DNA of 64,000 nucleotides from G963676655 sp963678305 (GTDB taxonomy: Bacteria; Verrucomicrobiota; Lentisphaeria; Victivallales; Victivallaceae): the NCBI GenBank assembly GCA_963678305.2, contig CAXXVV010000003.1, positions 930,001-994,000 of the forward strand, given 5' to 3'. The translations under genes were made by a program, and so were the position numbers. Below the pieces are notes generated by a model, which was not told the origin of the DNA, did not search any database, and saw nothing but the letters and a program-made list of their open reading frames with translations. This document shows, piece after piece, positions 1 through 8,249 of the stretch (the stretch's first letter is position 1; each line of letters starts with the position of its first letter).

Positions 1-194
1 CCGCGGATAAGCACCTGGCCGGAGTTGGGCCAGATCAGGCCGGTTATCATTTTCAGCAAAGTGCTTTTTCCGGCTCCATTGGGTCCGGCCAAACCGAGAA
101 TTTCTCCTTCATAAAGGGAAAACGAGACATCGTTAACCGCGGTTCTGGAGCCGAATTTTTTTATCAGGTTGCGGCACTCGAGGATCGGGGGCAT
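1..194 (-). CDS. ABC transporter ATP-binding protein (N-terminal part, cut by window edge)
   Basis: This is the first 64 codons of an ABC ATPase, which would power transport across the inner membrane. The ATG at 194-192 opens a frame reading ILECRNLIKKFGSRTAVNDV, followed by the Walker A motif GPNGAGKST and then KMITGLIWPNSGQV. This is the usual start of an ABC-2 type or drug/polysaccharide exporter ATPase. The signature motif, Walker B and any permease lie outside the window. Its ATG overlaps the stop of the upstream pseudopilin gene as TGATG, so the two are probably translationally coupled. The substrate cannot be told from this fragment. Confidence 0.9.
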   Translation of the reverse strand, partial: MPPILECRNLIKKFGSRTAVNDVSFSLYEGEILGLAGPNGAGKSTLLKMITGLIWPNSGQVLIR

Positions 195-721
195 CACTTG
201 CCCTCCGGTTCACCGGCGGCGCGGGCATTAAGATACAGGAAGTTACGGGCGCGTGATTTGCCCTCTTTATCGTGAAAGTTTTCATAGTCCATCAGGATAA
301 ACCGTTTATATCCAAGCAGCGTGAACTTGTCCCGGTCGACTTTGAGCCCATTGTTCAAACTCTGCCACTCGTAGCTGGAGCCTTCTTTTTTGAACCATTT
401 CTGATTGACGTCTGCGGGACAGCATAATGCGTCATTGTTTTTCAAATAGGGTTCGATCACCTCGGGGAATCCGGCTAAATGTTCTTCGCCAGACGGCGGG
501 CTGCTGGGGCGCATGGTGCAAAACGGAATAATATAGTTGTTGTCAGGTAAATAGAGATGGAATGCCAGGCCGACCTGATGCAGATTGCTCAGGCATGAGG
601 TTTTCTTTGCCTTCTGGCGGACGCCCTGCATTGCGGGCATAATCATTCCGGCCAGGATTGCGATGATGGCGATCGTGACCAGCAATTCAATCAGCGTAAA
701 ATATTTTTTTGCAGTAATCAT
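194..721 (-). CDS. Pseudopilin-like protein with type IV prepilin N-terminus
   Basis: A 175-residue protein with a short positive leader (MITAKKY) and then FTLIELLVTIAIIAILAG, the prepilin cleavage/methylation segment and hydrophobic helix. Glu5 after the predicted cleavage site is present, but the residue before the cut is Tyr instead of the canonical Gly. The globular part (CLSNLHQVGLAFHLYL) matches the family that often ends in an H-X9-DG motif, but no clear copy of that motif is visible here. The ATG overlaps the stop of the upstream membrane protein gene (ATGA), and its stop overlaps the ABC ATPase start, so all three form one operon. It is probably an inner-membrane-anchored pseudopilin. 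Its link to an ABC ATPase is unusual. Confidence 0.85.
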   Translation of the reverse strand: MITAKKYFTLIELLVTIAIIAILAGMIMPAMQGVRQKAKKTSCLSNLHQVGLAFHLYLPDNNYIIPFCTMRPSSPPSGEEHLAGFPEVIEPYLKNNDALCCPADVNQKWFKKEGSSYEWQSLNNGLKVDRDKFTLLGYKRFILMDYENFHDKEGKSRARNFLYLNARAAGEPEGK

Positions 722-1290
722 AATTTATTAAGGGTGTTAAGCCAAATTTTAGTAATCGGGGCGAAATCGCGTCGTTCATCGGCTGAAAGCCGGGAAGTCA
801 TGATCCGATTCATTTCGGCAATAACCGCCTGACCTTCTTCGCTGTTAAGCCGTTGTTTGACGCGTTCTTTATCGGCCTGGCTCATTTTCTCGACCCGTTT
901 GTAATTTTTTTCGGCCCGCTTCTGGATTACCTCGATCATTTTTTTGCGGGTTTCCGGCTTGACCGCCCGGAGCTGGTCCAGGCTGATGTGCATGGCCCGG
1001 CGCATCGCTTCCACCCTGATCTGTTTACGTTCGTCGGGAGAGAACTTCTGCATGTGTTTCTTAAGGTGGGTCATAACTTTTTGGCGTTGCCCGCGATGAG
1101 CCTGCGGAGAGAGGGTGCGGGCCAGGCCGTCGACTAATTCATCACGATTCCACTGCTTCTTTTCAAGCATTTCCTGCGGGGTCAAGGGTTCCATGTCAGT
1201 CATAAAACAAAAAACGAGAAGCCCCGCGATGATAGGCAATATGATTACGCACGGAATCAGTACGTTACGGGTTTTTGCCGACATTTTCAT
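718..1290 (-). CDS. Hypothetical single-pass membrane protein with long basic helical domain
   Basis: A 190-residue protein that I do not recognise. The frame is open back to 1362, but the ATG at 1290 is preceded by AAGGAG with a five-to-six base spacer, so MKMSAKTR is taken as the start. Residues 8-32 form one membrane helix (NVLIPCVIILPIIAGLLVFC). The rest is rich in Lys, Arg, Glu and Met and predicted helical, with repeated MxxRxxRxS-like stretches. It is probably an N-in anchor with a periplasmic helical domain. It is the first gene of the operon with the pseudopilin and ABC ATPase, and its stop overlaps the next start as ATGA. It may be a partner subunit of that complex, which is inference from position only. 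Confidence 0.75.
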   Translation of the reverse strand: MKMSAKTRNVLIPCVIILPIIAGLLVFCFMTDMEPLTPQEMLEKKQWNRDELVDGLARTLSPQAHRGQRQKVMTHLKKHMQKFSPDERKQIRVEAMRRAMHISLDQLRAVKPETRKKMIEVIQKRAEKNYKRVEKMSQADKERVKQRLNSEEGQAVIAEMNRIMTSRLSADERRDFAPITKIWLNTLNKL

Positions 1291-1408
1291 TAGCAACTCC
1301 TTGATTTCCTGATGATCCCGGATAAAACAGCTGGATGCCGGTAATCGGGATCTGTTAAACAATCTTTAATATAATTCTCAAGAAGGCATATGTCAATAGC
1401 GGGGTTTT

Positions 1409-1522
1409 AATCCGTACGACGGATGGCGATATACCGCTTCATACTCCGCACTTTGTGCTGCGGAAGCGGGAATGATGCAAAAAAATAAAGGGTTTAATTC
1501 CCCGCCCCTTGGGGCGTATCCG
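1409..1522 (+). repeat. Dispersed hairpin repeat family 2, copy 1
   Basis: About 114 bases beginning AATCCGTACGACGGATGGCG and ending GGGGCGTATCCG closely resemble 27013-27124 in the same orientation. Both copies hold short inverted repeats, including TCCGTACGACGGA and a stem around GCAC...GTGC. The flank to about 1620 holds more hairpins, such as CTCCCGCAAAGCGGGAG and CCCGATGCTTGCATCGGG. Short reading frames here are not genes. This looks like a REP-like or small non-autonomous element. Confidence 0.7.
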
Positions 1523-1621
1523 TTCGTTAATTTTGCGGCCTCCCGCAAAGCGGGAGTGAAAGGTCGGGCGTCAATATCCCGATGCTTGCATCGGGGATAG
1601 CCCTGACCGGAAGCAAAATTT

Positions 1622-2424
1622 TTAATGAACTTTGTGAGCAAAATTGATGATAGCATTTTCGATTTCCGGGAACAATTTATGCGGATTGGAGCCGGGAATC
1701 CAAATGCAATGGCCATCCTGCGGTCGTGAATATTTGAACAGCTCGGCCCTGGCGTCAAGGTCTATGCATTGACTTACAAAACTCTCTGCGTGTTCGATGC
1801 CGACGACACTGTCCACCGGACAATGGGTACAGAGAACCGGAGGCTGGCCCGCTGTAATCAAATCAATCGGAGAGGCTGCTTTAATATCATCCGGAGATGG
1901 CTCGTGTCCCCAGAATGTCTTGTAATCAATCCGGAACCTTGGTCCCCGGCTGCATAATTCCAGGCTGGTCCACTCCGGAGATCGAGACAATGCCCGAAAC
2001 TTTTTCTGGAGGCAGCCGCATGCCGGTCATCAAAGCCAGGTGTCCGCCAGCAGAAGCGCCGACAATGAACAGTTTGTCCGTATTCAGCTCAACATCCTTG
2101 ATTCCGCCGTCAAGCAGGAAATTTTGCGGCGGTTATGCAGTCGTCACCGCAAGCCGGCCACGGTGCGACGCCCAGCAAACGGTATTCGATATTGAAAGCG
2201 GCAAAGCCTTGTGAAGACATGTACTCCGCTACTCCGGCAAAGCTGTGGCGGTCCATTGCGGACCAGCCGCCGCCATGAATACAGAGGGCGATTGGGAACG
2301 GGCCGGCGCCCGCCGGGATGTAAAGATCGCCAAGCTGCCAGGGCGAGTCGGCGTTATTGTAACCAATGTTTTGAATAATATTCATAGTCCTGGTTCCTGA
2401 TTGACGGTTGTTTGTTTCGGCCAT
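1622..2424 (-). pseudogene. Alpha/beta hydrolase (esterase/lipase, BD-FAE-like), broken by frameshifts
   Basis: Three consecutive frames together make one esterase of roughly 265 residues. The first piece (2424 to about 2120) has the oxyanion-hole motif HGGGW. The middle piece, in another frame, has the nucleophile elbow GASAGGH. The last piece (about 1990 to 1622) carries the C-terminal fold with candidate acid and base residues near PVDSV and DGHCIW. The first shift sits at an A3T4 run (2119-2125), where removing one base restores AAKFLLDGG. The second lies between about 1935 and 1990. There is no signal peptide, so the ancestor was probably cytoplasmic. It may be decayed or carry assembly errors. 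The translation start could also be MNIIQN, 13 codons in. Confidence 0.75.
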
Positions 2425-2584
2425 TTATAAATATGCCTGTTTATATGAGGACATACAAGTTCAAGATGTTTTTTTCTCTTTAGTTTGTCCGTCAATTTAA
2501 CTTTCATAAACCGGAAAAGATGGTTTTTTAGCTTGAAAAATAGTTTTTTTTTAGTTTTTAGTAGTATTTAACCGGTTGCCGCCC

Positions 2585-2613
2585 TTGATATTGTGGTTTA
2601 TGTCTGATATAAT
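2585..2613 (+). promoter_or_regulatory. Sigma70-like promoter of infC
   Basis: TTGATA (2585-2590) and TATAAT (2608-2613) are separated by exactly 17 bases. Transcription would begin near 2620, giving a leader of about 65 bases before the infC start. The leader contains a seven-pair hairpin at 2629-2646 with loop GAGG and one G-T wobble. Confidence 0.75.
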
Positions 2614-2686
2614 ATATCAATCATGAGACCGGTCAGAGGTGGCCGGCAGGGTATAATAACAACATAACAACGTGGAGGATACACGT

Positions 2687-3328
2687 ATCGCTACTCTGAT
2701 TAAACCTGATAATAGTCCGTTTGCAGGAAAAAATGTCCGCCTGGTTGGTGCGGAAGGGGAACAAGTAGGAATTGTTTCATTCGAAGATGCCCGCGCGCAG
2801 GCCGCCGCTATAGGAATGGACCTGGTAATTGTCGCGGATCAAGCCGACCCGCCGGTTATCCGGATAATGGATTATGGTAAACTTCGCTATGAGAAGAAGA
2901 AAAACCTTAAAGCCCAAAAGAAGAAGCAGCACACCCAGAAACTTAAAGAAATCAAGTTTCATGTGCGCACCGACAAGCATGATATGGAATATAAGATAAA
3001 TCATGCGAAAGAATTTCTTGGGAAGAGCTACAAACTGAAGATATCTCTGCAGTTCCGCGGTCGCGAGATGGCCCATAAGGAGCTGGGATTTGAACTCATC
3101 AAGAATGTTATTACTGAACTGGAAGATTATGGTCAAGCTGATTCTCCTCCGAAAATTATCGGACGGAGTATAATTACGACAATCTCACCGTTAAGCGCGA
3201 AGAATCAGCGGGCCAGGGCCAAAGCAAGAGAACTGGCCGCTTCGAATACTGGAGGATATCCGGTAGAGCTTGAGGAGGCGCTTGAGACGGAAGAATCTGC
3301 TGAGCATAATACAGAGGAAATGGAATAA
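2687..3328 (+). CDS. infC: Translation initiation factor IF-3, probable ATC start
   Basis: IF-3 binds the 30S subunit and checks start-codon selection. The N-domain has VRLVGAEGEQVGIVSF, the linker is Lys-rich, and the C-domain has IKFHVRTDKHD and LQFRGREMAHKELG, all classic IF-3 motifs. At about 213 residues it is longer than the E. coli protein (180) because of an acidic C-terminal tail. The frame is open from a GTG at 2672, but that GTG has no Shine-Dalgarno and itself abuts GGAGG (2674-2678). That GGAGG lies eight bases before ATC at 2687. A non-AUG start (AUU or AUC) is the known hallmark of infC and the basis of its autoregulation. The usual downstream rpmI and rplT are absent; a terminator follows. 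Confidence 0.95.
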   Translation: MATLIKPDNSPFAGKNVRLVGAEGEQVGIVSFEDARAQAAAIGMDLVIVADQADPPVIRIMDYGKLRYEKKKNLKAQKKKQHTQKLKEIKFHVRTDKHDMEYKINHAKEFLGKSYKLKISLQFRGREMAHKELGFELIKNVITELEDYGQADSPPKIIGRSIITTISPLSAKNQRARAKARELAASNTGGYPVELEEALETEESAEHNTEEME

Positions 3329-3354
3329 ATTCCTGAAAAGTCTGTGAATAGTTC

Positions 3355-3393
3355 AACCGCACTGTAACATGAGTTACAGTGCGGTTTTTTTAA
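3355..3393 (+). terminator. Rho-independent terminator of infC
   Basis: A perfect 14-pair stem (AACCGCACTGTAAC with GTTACAGTGCGGTT, loop ATGA) is followed by a run of T, ending the infC transcript 26 bases after its stop codon. Confidence 0.92.
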
Positions 3394-3465
3394 TTAATTA
3401 AATAATAGTATGATCATAGCGAAAAGAGTTGCTTGAGTGAGGTTGATAATTTTGTTTTCCGGAGA

Positions 3466-3494
3466 TTGACATTCAGGTAAAGATGTAGTAGATT
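3466..3494 (+). promoter_or_regulatory. Candidate sigma70 promoter of the chemosensory operon
   Basis: A perfect TTGACA (3466-3471) lies 17 bases before TAGATT (3489-3494), which matches four of six -10 positions. It sits about 45 bases upstream of the first cheW start and is the only clear promoter-like pair before this operon. Confidence 0.55.
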
Positions 3495-3539
3495 TTACAG
3501 ATTGGAAGAAATATTAATACAAAGGTGCTCAACCGCGGT

Positions 3540-4002
3540 ATGAAGCAGGAAGAATTACTTTTTTTTTGATGTTGGTGAAGCCCGGTGTGCAATTCCGATA
3601 CGAAGTACGGAACGAGTTATACAGGCTGTGGAGTTGACCACTTACCCGGATATGCCGGACACGCTTGAAGGAATGATGAACATCAGCGGAGAATTGCTGC
3701 CGGTGATGAATATACGCGAACTGCTGGCCAGACCGCGGTCCGGTTTGATTCCTGAACATTACTTTATTATTTTTAACACAGACCTGGGCAGAGCTGCTGT
3801 CAGGGCGGAGTCCCTGCCATATTCCGACCGGGCGGCTGTTAACGAAAATATAGTTTTTGATATTCTAGGTAACCGTCCGGAACAGATTTCAAACCTCATA
3901 GGACGGGGAAACCATACTATACTGGTACTGGAGCCGGCCGGCCTTTATCCGCAAGCGGTGGCGACTTATATCCGCGGCATAATCGAATCACAGCAAGCAT
4001 AG
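3540..4002 (+). CDS. cheW: CheW-like coupling protein, interrupted by a frameshift in a T9 run
   Basis: CheW proteins couple receptors to the CheA kinase in the cytoplasm. From the ATG at 3540 the protein reads MKQEELLFF and stops at 3567-3569. With one T fewer in the run at 3559-3567, it continues FFDVGEARCAIPI and joins the long downstream frame. That frame contains GMMNISGELLPVMNIRELL, the typical CheW core, giving about 153 residues, the normal family length. A GTG at 3525 is an alternative start. The downstream frame alone (from 3628) would lack the first beta strands. It is the first gene of the chemosensory operon, 20 bases before cheR. The shift may be a phase-variable switch, a transcriptional slippage site or a sequencing error. 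Confidence 0.8.
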
Positions 4003-4022
4003 GATGAAAGGTAAACTCAGGC

Positions 4023-5582
4023 ATGGGAATGTCCTCTAAAGAAAAAAGAAAGATCGCATTACCTCCTGACTTGTTACAACGGCTTACTGCTTTTATTAAA
4101 GAAAAACTCGGTGCATCATATCCTAAAATTAAAGCAGGTGAATTCGACTCGATTATCAGTAAGACCGCGGCGTCAAGGGGGTTTGCCCATACCGTCGATT
4201 ATGCGGAATGGATTCTTTCTGATACAGAGAACCATAATGAGGTAAATCATTTGGCGTCTCACTTGACAGTCGGGGAAACTTATTTTTTCCGGCATGCCGA
4301 GGTTTTTGACGCTTTTGAAAATGAAATTTTACCGGAAGCCTTGAATTCCCACCCGGCAGATCTGCAAAATCTGAGAATCTGGAGTGCCGGTTGTTCATCC
4401 GGGGAGGAACCTTACTCTATAGCTATATCGCTGGAGCGGTGTCGCCGGAAGTACTCTCCCTTTAATAGCGTTGTATACGCTTCGGATATCAATCAGGCAT
4501 TATTGACAAAGGCTCAGAGCGCAACATATACTAAATGGTCATTCAGAGAGACCCCGGACACGTTGCTGGACAAGTATTTTTCAGTGGTTGATCAGCGTTA
4601 TTATAAATTAAATCCGGGAGTTGCAAAGCAAGTCTCCTTTTCCTCCTTGAATTTGCTGACGGATGATTTTCCGTCACATCAACACCCGTTTGGAGAGATG
4701 GATGTGATTTTCTGCCGAAATGTTCTGATTTATTTTGACGATGATCAAATTCAAAAAATCGTTAAAAAACTTTATAATTGCCTGAGGCCCGGAGGATGGT
4801 TGATAACAGCGCCGGCCGAAGCCCCGGTGTTGCCGAAGACGTTATTTGACGCGGTAAAATTCCGGAATAATTTCTTTTTCCGCCGCCGTAATCCGAACGC
4901 GGTTGCCCGGCAGGACAAAGTTGAGTTGCCGCTGCCGCAATATGACCCGGTGAAGTTAGAATCGGAAAAAGTACATAAACCGGCTCGACGTCCTAAAAAG
5001 GCGGTCGCAAAGGAAAAAATGGGAGCACCGAAAATACAAATTCAGGATGCTCCGATTTCCAAAGGCAGCAAAATAAGCCCGAAAACAGTTGATATGCTCC
5101 ATAATGAAGCGATCAAATTATTCCGGGCCGGTAAATACCGCGAGGCTTTAGCCGCGGCCGAACATCTGGATACAGGCAATGCGAGTCAGCAGCACGCACT
5201 TGAACTTGCGACCGCATTCGCGAATGTCGGCAACTTTGAACAGGCCAGGCATTGGCTGGATGCGGTATTGCTTCAGGACAATTTATGTGTTATGGCTTAT
5301 TATCAGAAATCATTGGTTCTGATGGCTGAAGATGATTTTGCCGGGGCTCGAAAGGCACTGCAGCAGGCGCTGTTTCTGCAGCCCGATTTTGCGGCCGCAT
5401 ATTTTACCCTTGGTTCCCTGTTGCTGAATAAAGGAAAAAATCGGGAAGCCGGTCGCGTTTTTCTTGCGGCGCTTAATGAACTGGATAAGATTCCTGATGA
5501 CCTGATTGTTGCCGGAACAGAAGATATGGCAGCAGGTGAAATGAAAATGTTAATAAAAAATTTGCAGAAGCAATGCAATTAA
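4023..5582 (+). CDS. cheR: CheR-type receptor methyltransferase with C-terminal TPR domain
   Basis: CheR methylates glutamates on chemoreceptors using S-adenosylmethionine. The 519-residue protein has the all-helical N-domain and GETYFFRHAEVF at about residues 82-93. It also has the SAM-binding WSAGCSSGEEPYSIA at about 120-134 and the CRNVLIYF motif near 237. After a charged linker (about 290-355), helical tetratricopeptide-like repeats fill residues 355-510 (AAYYTLGSLLLNKG-type helices). CheR-TPR fusions are typical of non-flagellar systems such as Myxococcus FrzF. ATG 4023 and ATG 4029 are both possible starts. The second CheW gene begins 15 bases after the stop. Confidence 0.93.
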   Translation: MGMSSKEKRKIALPPDLLQRLTAFIKEKLGASYPKIKAGEFDSIISKTAASRGFAHTVDYAEWILSDTENHNEVNHLASHLTVGETYFFRHAEVFDAFENEILPEALNSHPADLQNLRIWSAGCSSGEEPYSIAISLERCRRKYSPFNSVVYASDINQALLTKAQSATYTKWSFRETPDTLLDKYFSVVDQRYYKLNPGVAKQVSFSSLNLLTDDFPSHQHPFGEMDVIFCRNVLIYFDDDQIQKIVKKLYNCLRPGGWLITAPAEAPVLPKTLFDAVKFRNNFFFRRRNPNAVARQDKVELPLPQYDPVKLESEKVHKPARRPKKAVAKEKMGAPKIQIQDAPISKGSKISPKTVDMLHNEAIKLFRAGKYREALAAAEHLDTGNASQQHALELATAFANVGNFEQARHWLDAVLLQDNLCVMAYYQKSLVLMAEDDFAGARKALQQALFLQPDFAAAYFTLGSLLLNKGKNREAGRVFLAALNELDKIPDDLIVAGTEDMAAGEMKMLIKNLQKQCN

Positions 5583-5597
5583 GAAGGTTGAACTGTA

Positions 5598-6119
5598 ATG
5601 AATAGAAATCAGGAAAATGTCGGCACAATTCTCCGGCTGCGAGCTGAAAAGTTGGCGGAGGACAATCGCCGGGAAACGGCAGAAATTATTTATGAGATAG
5701 TCGAATTCCGGCTTGGAGATGAACGGTTCGGGATTAATGCCGGATATGTATCGGATATCAATAAAAGCAGTATTTGTCTCATATCTTCGGCTCCGGGATA
5801 TATTGCCGGGGTTGCAAATATCCGGGGAAGAACCGTTGACGTTGTAAAATTGACTGGACTGCTTGGCATCAAACAAAAAGACAACAGGACTGATTTACTG
5901 ATGACTATTAGCGGAAAACAACTTGAATTTGCGTTTCCGGTGGATGAAGTTTTCGGCATTCGTTGTATCTCAGCGGCGGAAATCCAGGATTCGCCGAACG
6001 CGGCTTCGGTCCTTGACCGGCGACACTGGCTGCAGGCCGTAACCATAGACGGGGTTCAGATAATGGACGGGGAAAAAGTTCTTTCTGATTCCAGTCTTGT
6101 GGTTGAAGAAGATGGATAA
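5598..6119 (+). CDS. cheW: Second CheW-like coupling protein
   Basis: A 173-residue CheW-domain protein with about 33 extra N-terminal residues (a charged helix, RAEKLAEDNRRETAEI) before the fold. The fold starts at EIVEFRLGDERFGINAGYV and includes the conserved GYIAGVANIRGRTVDVVKL, which corresponds to the CheW G-[VI]-xN-[LI]RG motif. It would bridge the receptor and the CheA-like kinase. AAGAAGG lies nine bases before the ATG. Two CheW copies in one cluster also occur in Frz systems (FrzA, FrzB). The MCP gene follows after 118 bases. Confidence 0.9.
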   Translation: MNRNQENVGTILRLRAEKLAEDNRRETAEIIYEIVEFRLGDERFGINAGYVSDINKSSICLISSAPGYIAGVANIRGRTVDVVKLTGLLGIKQKDNRTDLLMTISGKQLEFAFPVDEVFGIRCISAAEIQDSPNAASVLDRRHWLQAVTIDGVQIMDGEKVLSDSSLVVEEDG

Positions 6120-6237
6120 TCGCATTAATAAGGTTTCTAATGATCGGTTTCCAACTTGATTTTTTAGTAATATAACCATATTTTAGTAGTTATGCAGATC
6201 TATTAACAAAAATTTAATTAAATAGAAAGATAATTGT

Positions 6238-8214
6238 ATGTCATTAATTTCAAAACGCATTAATCATAAACTGGTTTTCATGTTTATTCTTGTTACCTTG
6301 ATTCCGCTTGTCGCGGTTACAGCTTTCAGTGTCTACAAAATAGTGGATGCTTTGGAAACAGACGCCGTTACTAATCTGGTTTCGACCCGCAAGGATAAAA
6401 GTTTGGAATTATATGACTACTTCCATGAGATCAGAAAAGATTTACTGGTTTTGAGCCGTCAGGAAGCGGTGATTGAAGCACTGGGCAGTCAAACCGATAC
6501 GAGAGCGAACAAAGATCAATTTATTCATTCCACTGAATTTATTCTCTTGTTTCTCAAAACTTATGACTTTCCAGGTGTAGTACTACTGAAAGCAAATGAC
6601 CTGACGCCGACATTTTTCGCGGGCCATAACAAGGAGGAGGCGGAAGATATTGCCAGGCATCCTGAGGTCAAGATGAAGAGTCGCCTGGCTCTGGACAGTG
6701 GTAAAATTCAAGTCATAGATTACATTAAACTGAGAACATTCAAAAATGATGAAATGTTTGCGGTTTCACCAGTTGTCAGCAATGGCAAAACTATTGGGGT
6801 TGTTGTGCTGCAACTCAATTCCAAGCATTTGGAAGATATTCTTGACTCGAACCTGGGCCTGGGCTCCAAAGGTGAAGTTACTTTGGTTGGAAAGGATCGT
6901 TTCAGCCGCAGTGATTGCCAATTCGTCAACGAACTGACCACTAATAAAAAGAAATTCAGTTCTCCGCAGATAGATCAGGCATTTGCCGGAGAAAGCCTGG
7001 AATACAGCGCGCTTGGTCATCATAACTGGAAAGCTCTGATTTCATGCGCTCCGTTGAATTTAAAAAAGGAAACCGGATTTGATCTTGATTGGATAATTAT
7101 GGCTGAATGCAGCGAAGAGGAAGTCTTTGCTCCGATTTATCAAATTGTCTGGGGAATCGCCATTGTCAGTATCCTGGCGGCATTCGCCGCCGCCTTTTTC
7201 GGAGTCATGGCTGCGCGTTCCATCGCGGTTCCGGTGTCACGACTGACGAAACGGCTCGAGCAGCTTGCTGAAGGGGATTTGACGGTTGAGAAGCTGCCGG
7301 TTAGTGGAGAAGATGAATTGGCTACGATGACAAATTCATTTAATACCATGCTTGAAACTTTGCGTAACCAGGTTCGGCAGATGCAGTCGGGAGTGCAGGA
7401 GCTTTCCGCTGCGATCGCCCAAATTGGAGGAGCTATCGCGGAGTTAGCCGCCAATTCAGCCGAAACTTCCACTTCCGTTACGGAAATTTCGACTACGATG
7501 GAAGAGGTCAAACAGACTTCCCATATGGCTTCGGAAAAGGCTCAGAATGTTGCCGAAATGACGATCCAGGTCAACGAAGTTTCCAAAGAGGGCATCAACG
7601 CCACAATGGAATCCGTTGACGGCATGAATCATATCAAGGAAGAAATGGGGTCGCTTGCCGACAGTATTATAAAATTGAGTGATCAGACCCAAAGTATCAG
7701 CGATATTATCTCCGCGGTAGGTGATATTGCCGAACAGTCAAATCTGCTCGCCGTCAACGCCGCGATCGAAGCGGCCAAGGCCGGAGAGTTCGGCAAAGGC
7801 TTCGCGGTGGTCGCTCAGGAAGTGAAGTCACTGTCTGAGCAGTCCAAAAACTCAACTCGTCAGGTCAATGCCATCCTGAATGAAATCCAGAAGGCAACCA
7901 GCAGCGCGGTTATGGCAACGGAACGCGGCTCAAAAGCAGTCGATTCCGGCGTGAAACTTTCAGAAGCCGCCGGCAGCGCGATTGAAGCGCTTTCAGAAAA
8001 TATTTCCAATTCATCACGAGCGGCGTCGCAGATATCGGCTTCGAGCCGCCAGCAACTGTCAGGCATTGATCAATTAGCCATTGCGCTTGAGAGCATCAAG
8101 GAAGCGACCCAGCAGAATATTAATGGAGTTGAGCAGCTTGAGCAGGCGGTTGAAAGTATCAGATCCCTTAGTGAAAGTATCAGAGAAATGACCGGGCAGT
8201 TTAAAATCAACTGA
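6238..8214 (+). CDS. Methyl-accepting chemotaxis protein
   Basis: This is a transmembrane sensor of 658 residues. TM1 is at about 12-34 (LVFMFILVTLIPLVAVTAF). A roughly 265-residue extracytoplasmic region follows, possibly a double-Cache fold. TM2 is at about 302-325, and then come a HAMP domain and the signalling helices. The highly conserved hairpin tip reads EQSNLLAVNAAIEAAKAGE, followed by GKGFAVVAQEVKSLSEQS. There is no C-terminal NWETF-type tether for CheR or CheB. The ligand is unknown. It stands between cheW and cheA, so it is probably the dedicated receptor of this pathway. Confidence 0.95.
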   Translation: MSLISKRINHKLVFMFILVTLIPLVAVTAFSVYKIVDALETDAVTNLVSTRKDKSLELYDYFHEIRKDLLVLSRQEAVIEALGSQTDTRANKDQFIHSTEFILLFLKTYDFPGVVLLKANDLTPTFFAGHNKEEAEDIARHPEVKMKSRLALDSGKIQVIDYIKLRTFKNDEMFAVSPVVSNGKTIGVVVLQLNSKHLEDILDSNLGLGSKGEVTLVGKDRFSRSDCQFVNELTTNKKKFSSPQIDQAFAGESLEYSALGHHNWKALISCAPLNLKKETGFDLDWIIMAECSEEEVFAPIYQIVWGIAIVSILAAFAAAFFGVMAARSIAVPVSRLTKRLEQLAEGDLTVEKLPVSGEDELATMTNSFNTMLETLRNQVRQMQSGVQELSAAIAQIGGAIAELAANSAETSTSVTEISTTMEEVKQTSHMASEKAQNVAEMTIQVNEVSKEGINATMESVDGMNHIKEEMGSLADSIIKLSDQTQSISDIISAVGDIAEQSNLLAVNAAIEAAKAGEFGKGFAVVAQEVKSLSEQSKNSTRQVNAILNEIQKATSSAVMATERGSKAVDSGVKLSEAAGSAIEALSENISNSSRAASQISASSRQQLSGIDQLAIALESIKEATQQNINGVEQLEQAVESIRSLSESIREMTGQFKIN

Positions 8215-8249
8215 CCCGGATTAAATCAGAACAGGTAAATAATCGCATT

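Noticed and set aside
3628..4002. Short CheW starting at 3628 as a complete gene
   Set aside because: It lacks the first strands of the fold, has no ribosome binding site, and the upstream frame supplies exactly the missing part after a one-base shift.
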